Part shown: one piece after another, positions 18,440-24,826 of the stretch
How positions within the stretch are numbered: position 1 is the first letter of the stretch
Layout of the letters: each line of letters opens with the position of its first letter
Source of the DNA: Phycisphaera sp.
GTDB lineage: Bacteria; Planctomycetota; Phycisphaerae; Phycisphaerales; Zrk34
Assembly: GCA_016125285.1 (NCBI GenBank)
Contig: WGMA01000035.1
Coordinates: 1-56,225, forward strand
Reading direction: 5' to 3'
DNA length: 56,225 nt
Notes under the pieces: generated by a model
What the model was told of the DNA's origin: nothing
Databases searched by the model: none
Seen by the model: only the letters and a program-made list of their open reading frames with translations
Made by a program: the position numbers and the translations under genes

Positions 18440-20221
18440 ATGACCGATGCACCGGACTCCGTTGCGCCGCAGGGCGAGGTGGACGCGAAGATCGAAGCCG
18501 AGCGGCAGATGATCGTCGACGCTCGCGCCAAGGGTAAAGGCGCGCTGGCCAAGACATACATCAAGCTCTCGGGCCCCGGCTGGCTGCAGAGCGCGATCAC
18601 GCTCGGCGGCGGCTCACTGACCGGCGCGCTCTACCTCGGCGTGCTAGCCGGCTACGAACTGCTCTGGGTCCAACTCGTGGCGATGATCATGGGCGTGATC
18701 ATGCTCAGCGCGATCGCCTACGTAACGCTCAGCACCGGCGAGCGGCCGTTCCGCGCCATCAACCAACACGTCAACCCGGTGCTCGGTTGGTCGTGGGCGA
18801 TCGCGACGCTGATGGCCAACGTCGTGTGGTGCCTGCCTCAGTTCAGCCTCGGCGTTGCCTCGGTTCGCCAGAATCTGATGCCCGGTGTGCTCGGCGAAGA
18901 GTCCGGCATGAACGATACGGTAAGCAAGCTGATCGTCGCCATCACCCTCTTGGTAATCGCAACGGTGGTGATCTGGTTCTACGATTCGGGCGGCCGAGGC
19001 ATCAAGATCTTCGAAGGGCTGCTCAAGGCGATGGTCGGAGTCGTCGTTGTGAGTTTCTTCGGCGTAGTCGCCGTCATGACGTTCAAAGGCGCGTTGCCGT
19101 GGAGCGAGATCATTCACGGATTTGTGCCCAACTTCAACTACTTCTCCCACCCCTCGGCGCGATTCGACGACACGCTCACCGCAACCGGCGCGTTCAAGGA
19201 CTACTGGTCAAAGATCATCGTCTCAGACCAACGCGACGTCATGATCACCGCCGCCGCGACCGCCGTGGGCATCAACATGACCTTCCTGCTCCCCTACTCG
19301 ATGCTTGCGAGGGGTTGGGGCAAGGACTTCCGCGGGCTGGCGACGTTCGACCTGTCGACCGGCCTGCTCATTCCGTACATTCTGGCGACGAGCTGCGTGG
19401 TTATCGCCGCCGCGAGCCAGTTCCACAATGTGCCCGCACCCGGGTTCCTCGGCGAGACCAACGCGCAGGGCGAACTGATCGTGCCCGCAAAGAACCTCGT
19501 CGGCGGCTACGAAAAGATCATCGACGGACGCATCAAGGAAGAGATCGGCGCCGACGCGTTCAGCGCTCTTGCCGAGTCTGAGGACAAGACGCTGCTCCAG
19601 GCCAAGCGCGACGCGCTGCCACAGGCCGACAAGAAGATGGCTGCGATGCTCGTCAAGCGTGACGCGTTCAACCTCGCCGACTCCTTGTCGTCACTCACCG
19701 GCAAAGGCGTGGCCCAGTACGTGTTCGGCATCGGCGTGCTTGGCATGGCGCTGTCGACCATCATCATCCTCATGCTCATCAGCGGCTTCACGGTCTGCGA
19801 GATGGCAGGCATCCCTCCCGTCGGTAACCCGCGACGATTCGCGTGCCTCATCAGCGCGGTTGGCATCCTCGGACCGTTCATCTGGTCGGGTAAGAGTCAG
19901 TTTTGGCTTGCCGTGCCGACCAGCGTGTTCGGCTTCATGCTGCTGCCGATCGCCGGTTGGACGTTCTTCGGCATGATGAATTCCCGCAGCCTGATGAAAG
20001 ACCAGATGCCGCGCGGCGGAAAGCGTGTCTGGTGGAACACGATCCTGCTGATCGCGATCACCTACGCCACCGTTGGCGCGGCGTGGAATATCTGGAGCCG
20101 CAAGCAGCTCATGTTCGGCGTCGAGATCCGGTGGATCGCCATCGGGCTGGTCGCGCTGATCGTTGCTCTGGCGCTGATTACGCACATGGCGCGCAAACGC
20201 CCCGTCGCGGATCAGAGCTGA
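18440..20221 (+). CDS. Nramp-related membrane transporter lacking the DPGN metal motif
   Basis: This 593-residue protein has about 12 membrane segments and a long polar loop of roughly 100 residues (about 335-425). TM1 aligns with Nramp metal carriers from GPGWL (45-49), but the metal-binding DPGN is GGGS (56-59). In TM6 the AxxMPH site becomes NMTFLLPY: the Met (280) remains and the Pro-His is gone. The fold therefore looks like Nramp while the Mn2+/Fe2+ site is altered, as in related families that carry Mg2+ or other substrates. It has its own promoter, and a convergent beta-CASP gene ends 5 bp after its stop. Confidence 0.8.
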   Translation: MTDAPDSVAPQGEVDAKIEAERQMIVDARAKGKGALAKTYIKLSGPGWLQSAITLGGGSLTGALYLGVLAGYELLWVQLVAMIMGVIMLSAIAYVTLSTGERPFRAINQHVNPVLGWSWAIATLMANVVWCLPQFSLGVASVRQNLMPGVLGEESGMNDTVSKLIVAITLLVIATVVIWFYDSGGRGIKIFEGLLKAMVGVVVVSFFGVVAVMTFKGALPWSEIIHGFVPNFNYFSHPSARFDDTLTATGAFKDYWSKIIVSDQRDVMITAAATAVGINMTFLLPYSMLARGWGKDFRGLATFDLSTGLLIPYILATSCVVIAAASQFHNVPAPGFLGETNAQGELIVPAKNLVGGYEKIIDGRIKEEIGADAFSALAESEDKTLLQAKRDALPQADKKMAAMLVKRDAFNLADSLSSLTGKGVAQYVFGIGVLGMALSTIIILMLISGFTVCEMAGIPPVGNPRRFACLISAVGILGPFIWSGKSQFWLAVPTSVFGFMLLPIAGWTFFGMMNSRSLMKDQMPRGGKRVWWNTILLIAITYATVGAAWNIWSRKQLMFGVEIRWIAIGLVALIVALALITHMARKRPVADQS

Positions 20222-20226
20222 CGCGC

Positions 20227-21627
20227 CTACTTCAGGATCACCGAGTCCCGGTAGTGCGGCACGCTGACTTCGCAGTTCAGCGTCGCCGACACGTGTTCGC
20301 TCAGTGACAGCGACGCCTCCTCTTCGCCGTGCGTCAGGAACACGTGTTTCGGGCACGGCTTCATCGCGCTCAGCCAACGCATCAGGTCCTCGCGGTCGCC
20401 GTGCGCCGACATGCCCGCGATCGTCTCGATGTGCGCCCGCACCGGCCAGTAACGCCCGTGGATGCGCACCTCCTTCGGCTTGCCGAGGATCTGCCGGCCG
20501 AGCGTGCCGCGGGACTGGTACCCGACGAACACGATCGTCGACTCCGGCCGCGTGATGTTCGCCTTGAGGTGGTGCTTGATGCGGCCGCCCGTGCACATGC
20601 CCGAACTCGCGAGGATCACGCACGGCTTGCCGAACGTGTTGATCGCCTTCGAGTCCGCCACCGAACGCGTGAACCGCAGCTCGGGAAATTCCAGCGGCGA
20701 GTGACCGTTGCGAAGCCGCTCCCACGCCTCGGCGTCGTAGTACCGGCGGAAGCGGCGGAACGTCTCGGTCACGCTCACGGCCATCGGGCTGTCGAGGAAC
20801 ACGGGGATGTTCGGGATGCGCTTCTCGTTGTGCAGGTTGCCGAGGTGATACATCAGCTCCTGGGCGCGTTCGATCGCAAATGTGGGGATCACAACGTTGC
20901 CGCGCCGCTCGAACGTCTCGTTGATCACGCGCTCCAGTTGCCCTTCGATGTCCGCGAACTCGGAGTGCTCGCGGTCGCCGTACGTCGACTCCATCACGAC
21001 GTAATCGGCGCTCGTCAGCAGTTCCGGATCGTCGATGATCGGCTTGTCCCACTGGCCGAGGTCGCCCGAGAAGATGATGCGCGTGTCGCGCCCGTCCTCG
21101 TGCACGTTGATCTCCAGCGCCGCCGACCCGAGGATGTGCCCCGCCTCGTGGAACGTCGCGGTGACGCCTTCGCCGATCTCGACTGGCGAGCCGTACTCGA
21201 CGCCGCGCATCAGCTTCATCGTCCGCTCGACGTCGTTCATGTCGTACAGCGCCTCCTCCTCGTAAGGCCCGCGCCGCCCTTCCTCCTCGTGCCGCCGCCG
21301 CTTGTACTCCGCGTCTTCCTCCTGGATACGGGCCGAGTCTTCGAGCACGATCCGCGCCAGGTCGACCGTCGGCTCCGTGCAGATCACCGGTCCCTTGAAC
21401 CCTTCCTTGACGTACTTCGGCAGCCGCCCCACGTGATCGAAGTGCGCGTGCGTCAGCAGCAGCACGTCGACCTTGTCCGGCGTGATCGGGCACTCCTGCC
21501 AGTTCCGCCAGAGGAACTCACGCTCCTGGAACATGCCGTGGTCGATCATGATCCGCGTCGTGGCCGTCTCCAGCCAGTACCGCGAGCCGGTCACCTGCCG
21601 ATTGGCGCCGAGAAAGAACAATCGCAT
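20227..21627 (-). CDS. Beta-CASP metallo-beta-lactamase RNA nuclease (CPSF-like)
   Basis: This 466-residue protein has the metallo-beta-lactamase motif THAHFDHVG (residues 57-65, HxHxDH), a second His in EAGHILGSA near 145, and a beta-CASP cap containing SGMCTGGR near 345. A late His motif (GMSAHGDREDL) completes the two-zinc site. These are the CPSF73-like RNases that cleave RNA endo- or exonucleolytically in the cytoplasm. The start at 21627 is chosen because GAGGC precedes it and the protein then begins directly with the MRLFFLGANRQVTGS strand; an in-frame ATG at 21696 would add 23 unsupported residues. Confidence 0.9.
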   Translation of the reverse strand: MRLFFLGANRQVTGSRYWLETATTRIMIDHGMFQEREFLWRNWQECPITPDKVDVLLLTHAHFDHVGRLPKYVKEGFKGPVICTEPTVDLARIVLEDSARIQEEDAEYKRRRHEEEGRRGPYEEEALYDMNDVERTMKLMRGVEYGSPVEIGEGVTATFHEAGHILGSAALEINVHEDGRDTRIIFSGDLGQWDKPIIDDPELLTSADYVVMESTYGDREHSEFADIEGQLERVINETFERRGNVVIPTFAIERAQELMYHLGNLHNEKRIPNIPVFLDSPMAVSVTETFRRFRRYYDAEAWERLRNGHSPLEFPELRFTRSVADSKAINTFGKPCVILASSGMCTGGRIKHHLKANITRPESTIVFVGYQSRGTLGRQILGKPKEVRIHGRYWPVRAHIETIAGMSAHGDREDLMRWLSAMKPCPKHVFLTHGEEEASLSLSEHVSATLNCEVSVPHYRDSVILK

Positions 21628-21705
21628 GTCGCCTCGATTCTGTACATCTGCCGGAAAATGCAAATTGCAAAGTGAACCCGTTCCGCGAGCCGTCATTGTA
21701 GTGAC

Positions 21706-22197
21706 TTACACGTCGGGGGGAACGTCGACGTCTTCCCGTTCGTCGAGGTCGTCATCGTCGGCGACGTCGGCGTCGGCGTGCGGCGAGAAATGCCGCAGGT
21801 AGTTGGACGTGGTCACCCACAGGATCCACGCTTCAAGCCAGCCGGACAACGCGAGCGCCGATGCGTCGATCGGCATCAGCATCCCGGAATTGAACGGCCC
21901 GCCGCCGAGCCCGAACTGGCTGAAGATCATGGGCGAGCGAAGGATCAACACGATCGCGAGGATCAGCAGGTTCGGCCCGAACAGCAGCCACATGCCAATC
22001 AGCACGATCGGCCGCGTCGGATCCGTCGCCTTGCGATACGTGTCGCCGGTTGCGAAGATGCGCTCGAACGGAGCCGTCGCCGCGTACGCGCTGAGCGGTG
22101 CGCCGCACTGTTTGCAAAAGTGGGCGGCCGGATCATTGGCGGTGATACAGGTCGGGCAAAGCATGCCCCCGGGATATTTCGTTTCGTGCCCCATCAC
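21706..22197 (-). CDS. Zinc-ribbon membrane protein of unknown function
   Basis: This 163-residue protein begins with a CPTC...CKQC zinc ribbon (Cys14, 17, 28, 31), the classic double-zinc-ribbon signature. About three hydrophobic segments follow (residues 63-90 and 115-135), and the tail is very acidic (residues 143-160, mostly Asp/Glu). It lies upstream of the beta-CASP gene on the same strand (78-bp gap), so cotranscription is possible. No enzyme motif is seen. Confidence 0.65.
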   Translation of the reverse strand: MMGHETKYPGGMLCPTCITANDPAAHFCKQCGAPLSAYAATAPFERIFATGDTYRKATDPTRPIVLIGMWLLFGPNLLILAIVLILRSPMIFSQFGLGGGPFNSGMLMPIDASALALSGWLEAWILWVTTSNYLRHFSPHADADVADDDDLDEREDVDVPPDV

Positions 22198-22397
22198 GCC
22201 TCATCCTATGAACACGCGAAAGTGCGAAAGTGACAACAACGCCGGGCGGTCTCGCGTCTGTGCGACACGTTTGCCCACCCCGCGTCAGTCACCGCATGTG
22301 GGAGATCGCGTGCGGACATGCGCAGATTCGGCATCACACGCGGCCATAAAGTAGAGACACAAGGGTGACAAAGGGATTCAACTTCAAGGAGGCAACC

Positions 22398-23036
22398 ATG
22401 CGACGATCGATCGGACTGATCACGTGCTTCGCCCTGCTGCTGTTCGTCGGCTCCGTGGCGTTCGCGCAGAACGACGCGGCGGCGCCCGCGCCCAACGACA
22501 CCGCCGCGGCCGAGCCCGCGACGCCCGACACGTCCAACGGCGTCGGCGCGGCGATCGAGAAGGCGGGCGACGTGGCCAAGGACGCGGAGGGGAAGGTCAA
22601 GGAGTACGCCGCGAAGGTCGACCAGAGCGAGAAGGCGCAGAAGATCTCCGCGGGGATCCTTCAGCCGATCTACGACCTGGCCGAGCGGTTCTCGTTCCCG
22701 GCGTTCCACTGGATCGCATTCGCGCTGATGGCGATGGGCGTGGTGAGCTGGTCGCTGCAGCTGGTGCTCGGCAAGCTCGTCGTGCTGGCGCGCGGCGGGT
22801 TCAGCATGTCGGAGATCATCTCCGACGCGGTGGTGCTGGCGATCAGCGTCGTGGGCCTCGTGCTGACCACACAGGCCGCGGCGGAGAACTCGACGTTCAC
22901 CCAGACCTCGTCGTCGGTGCTGTCCGCCGCGGGCGTGGGCGTGTTCTTCGGGTTCATCCTGTACTGGTGGGGCCAGCGTCAGGAACTCGAGGCGGTGAAG
23001 GGCCGGACGAAGGCGGCGACGAAGAAGGACGAGTAG
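22398..23036 (+). CDS. Membrane protein with signal peptide and Lys/Glu helix, unknown function
   Basis: This 212-residue protein starts at the ATG after an excellent AAGGAGG (22386-22392). It has a signal peptide to about residue 24, an Ala/Pro/Asp-rich linker, an amphipathic Lys/Glu/Ala helix (about 50-80), three hydrophobic segments (about 95-125, 140-165, 172-192) and a basic C-terminal tail. It resembles no family I can name. It is divergent from the zinc-ribbon gene and is followed by a bidirectional terminator. Confidence 0.65.
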   Translation: MRRSIGLITCFALLLFVGSVAFAQNDAAAPAPNDTAAAEPATPDTSNGVGAAIEKAGDVAKDAEGKVKEYAAKVDQSEKAQKISAGILQPIYDLAERFSFPAFHWIAFALMAMGVVSWSLQLVLGKLVVLARGGFSMSEIISDAVVLAISVVGLVLTTQAAAENSTFTQTSSSVLSAAGVGVFFGFILYWWGQRQELEAVKGRTKAATKKDE

Positions 23037-23104
23037 CGTTGAAGAGGAATTGCAAATTGCGAGATGGTCATTGCAAGTTGGAAAGCAATATGACGCCCGG
23101 GTGG

Positions 23105-23136
23105 CACTGACAAGCGAGTCCGCGAGCTTGTCAGTG
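23105..23136. repeat. CACTGACAAGC hairpin, copy 1
   Basis: A perfect 11-bp inverted repeat (23105-23115 with 23126-23136) has a 10-nt loop. A second copy of the same arm is at 23251, on the other side of the terminator. The same gap also holds two TTGCAA-type short repeats (23047-23081). Confidence 0.6.
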
Positions 23137-23190
23137 GCGTTGTGCGGCGCGACTCACGCACGCCGCGCACACCGCGCTCTGCGGCAATAA

Positions 23191-23223
23191 AAAGAGCCTC
23201 GCTCCACCCGAGCGAGGCTCTTT
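23191..23223. terminator. Bidirectional terminator between the membrane protein gene and rplS
   Basis: A 14-bp inverted repeat (23191-23204 with 23210-23223, AAAGAGCCTCGCTC arms) has a 5-nt loop, A residues before it and TTT after it. It can terminate both the rightward gene ending at 23036 and the leftward rpsP-trmD-rplS operon. Confidence 0.85.
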
Positions 23224-23250
23224 CAATAATCTGCTTCTGTAGCCCTTCGC

Positions 23251-23271
23251 CACTGACAAGCGTTGCTTGTC
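23251..23271. repeat. CACTGACAAGC hairpin, copy 2 (shortened)
   Basis: The same left arm as at 23105 (CACTGACAAGC, 23251-23261), a GTT loop and a 7-nt right arm GCTTGTC (23265-23271). It stands 26 bp past the rplS stop. Probably a dispersed repeat. Confidence 0.5.
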
Positions 23272-23296
23272 GGCGCCACCCGAGCAAACGCGTCGG

Positions 23297-23674
23297 TTAC
23301 TTGACGCTGGCGTGCTTCAGGCCGCGGCGGCGGTCCTTGAGGCGGCGGGACTTGCCGACGCGGTCGCGGAGGTAGTTGAGCTTGGCGCGGCGGGTGTGGC
23401 CGTGGCGGGTGATCTCGACCTTCGCGACCTTCGGGCTGTGCAGCGGGAAGGTGCGCTCGACGCCCTCGTTGGCGACGATGCGGCGGACCGTGATCGCGAA
23501 GCTGATGCCGCTGCTCTTCTTGGCGATGACCACGCCGGAGAAGATCTGCACGCGCTCCTTCGAGCCTTCGATGATGCGGCAGTGCACGTCGACGGTGTCG
23601 CCGATCGCCGGGACGACGATCTCGTCCTTGGTGTACTTGCTCTCGACCTGGTTGATGATGTCCTGCTTGTTCAT
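23297..23674 (-). CDS. rplS: Ribosomal protein bL19
   Basis: This 125-residue protein is close to the usual L19 length. Diagnostic segments are GDTVDVHCRIIEGSKERVQIF near residue 25 (given in part), the RIVANEGVERTFPLHSP centre and the basic C-terminus KLNYLRDRVGKSRR. It sits at the 30S-50S interface. It is the last gene of the leftward rpsP-trmD-rplS operon, 35 bp after trmD. In-frame upstream codons to 23860 belong to the trmD region and are not used. Confidence 0.96.
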   Translation of the reverse strand: MNKQDIINQVESKYTKDEIVVPAIGDTVDVHCRIIEGSKERVQIFSGVVIAKKSSGISFAITVRRIVANEGVERTFPLHSPKVAKVEITRHGHTRRAKLNYLRDRVGKSRRLKDRRRGLKHASVK

Positions 23675-23709
23675 GACTGGCTCCGTGGAGCGCGGCCCGT
23701 GGGCCGTCG

Positions 23710-24426
23710 TTAATCGTTGCTGTCGTTCGGTTCGTCGCGTTCCTTCATCAGGTCCGGGCGTCGCTGACTGGTGCGATCCTCGGCCTGCTGCTTTCGCCAT
23801 TTCTCGATCGCCGCGTGGTCGCCGCTGAGCAGCACGTCGGGGACCGTCTTGCCCCGCCACTCGGGCGGGCGTGTGTAGTGCGGGTGGTCGAGCAGCCGGT
23901 TGGCGCCGGGGCTGAACGAGTCGTGAAAAGCCGACTCATCGTGTCCCAGCACGCCGGGCAGCAGCCTGACCACCGCGTCGATCAGCACCATGGCCGGCAG
24001 TTCGCCGCCCGAGAGGACGTAGTCCCCGATGCTGATCTCGAGCGGCGCGAGTTCCTCGACAACCCGCTCGTCAATGCCTTCGTAATGTCCGGCGATGATC
24101 AGCAGCCGGGGCAGTTCCGCCAGTCGCTCGCACATCGGCTGCGTGAGCGGCTTGCCCTGCGGCGTCATCATGACGCGTGTCGCGGGCAGCGGGTCCTGCT
24201 GCTCGACGGCCTGCACGCAGTCCCACAGGGGCTGACAGGCCATCACCATGCCGGGGCCGCCTCCGTACGGCCGATCATCCACCTTGCCGTGCTTGTTCGT
24301 CGTGTGAGCGCGGATGTCGGTCAGGTGGTAGCTGACGCGACCCGCCTCGGCCGCCCGCTTGAGGATGCTCGATCCCAGCACGGGCTCGAACATCGGCGGG
24401 AACAGCGTCAGGACGTCGATCCGCAT
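23710..24426 (-). CDS. trmD: tRNA (guanine37-N1)-methyltransferase
   Basis: This 238-residue protein starts MRIDVLTLFPPMFEP and contains the SPOUT trefoil-knot motifs RPYGGGPGMVM (near 52) and GDYVLSGGELPAM (near 130), which bind AdoMet and the target G. It methylates G37 next to the anticodon in tRNAs for Leu, Pro and Arg. It lies 32 bp after rpsP; the rimM gene that commonly separates them is absent. The C-terminal 20 residues are charged. Confidence 0.96.
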   Translation of the reverse strand: MRIDVLTLFPPMFEPVLGSSILKRAAEAGRVSYHLTDIRAHTTNKHGKVDDRPYGGGPGMVMACQPLWDCVQAVEQQDPLPATRVMMTPQGKPLTQPMCERLAELPRLLIIAGHYEGIDERVVEELAPLEISIGDYVLSGGELPAMVLIDAVVRLLPGVLGHDESAFHDSFSPGANRLLDHPHYTRPPEWRGKTVPDVLLSGDHAAIEKWRKQQAEDRTSQRRPDLMKERDEPNDSND

Positions 24427-24458
24427 GAGGCACCTCGCGGTCCGCGGGGCCCGTGCGA

Positions 24459-24758
24459 TTACGCCTGAGGCTGAACGGTCGGCTGAGCCTCGACCTTCGT
24501 GCCGGGCGTGGGGTTCAGGCCGATCCGCTTGATCAGCATGGACACCGTCGCGCTCGGCTGAGCACCGACACTGAGCCAATACGCAATCCGGTCAACCTTG
24601 AGCTCGGACTGCTGGGCCTCGTTCTGGTCCAGCGGGTTAAACCATCCGAGCTGCTCGATGACACGGCCATCGCGCTGCTTACGGCTGTCGATCGCGTTGA
24701 TGCGATAGAACGGCCGGTGCCGGTTACCCATTCTTGAGAGACGCAACTTCACGGACAT
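24459..24758 (-). CDS. rpsP: Ribosomal protein bS16
   Basis: This 99-residue protein begins MSVKLRLSRMGNRHRPFYRI, followed by the KQRDGRVIEQLGWFNP segment, both typical of S16. The Pro/Gln/Ala tail after residue 85 is an extension. The start is fixed by GGAGG upstream and by the family alignment. It is the first gene of the operon and has a strong promoter at 24791-24819. Confidence 0.96.
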   Translation of the reverse strand: MSVKLRLSRMGNRHRPFYRINAIDSRKQRDGRVIEQLGWFNPLDQNEAQQSELKVDRIAYWLSVGAQPSATVSMLIKRIGLNPTPGTKVEAQPTVQPQA

Positions 24759-24770
24759 ATAACGTTCCTC

Positions 24771-24819
24771 CGTTTCGAAACGAGCCGAACAATATAGCCC
24801 GGCCTGTTCCCCGTGGCAA
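24771..24819 (-). promoter_or_regulatory. Promoter and palindrome in the rpsP leader
   Basis: Reading leftward, TTGCCA (24814-24819), a 17-nt spacer and TATATT (24791-24796) make a near-consensus promoter. A perfect 12-bp palindrome CGTTTCGAAACG (24771-24782) lies just downstream of the expected start point, immediately before the Shine-Dalgarno sequence; it could be an operator or a leader hairpin. Confidence 0.7.
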
Positions 24820-24826
24820 GGGCCGA

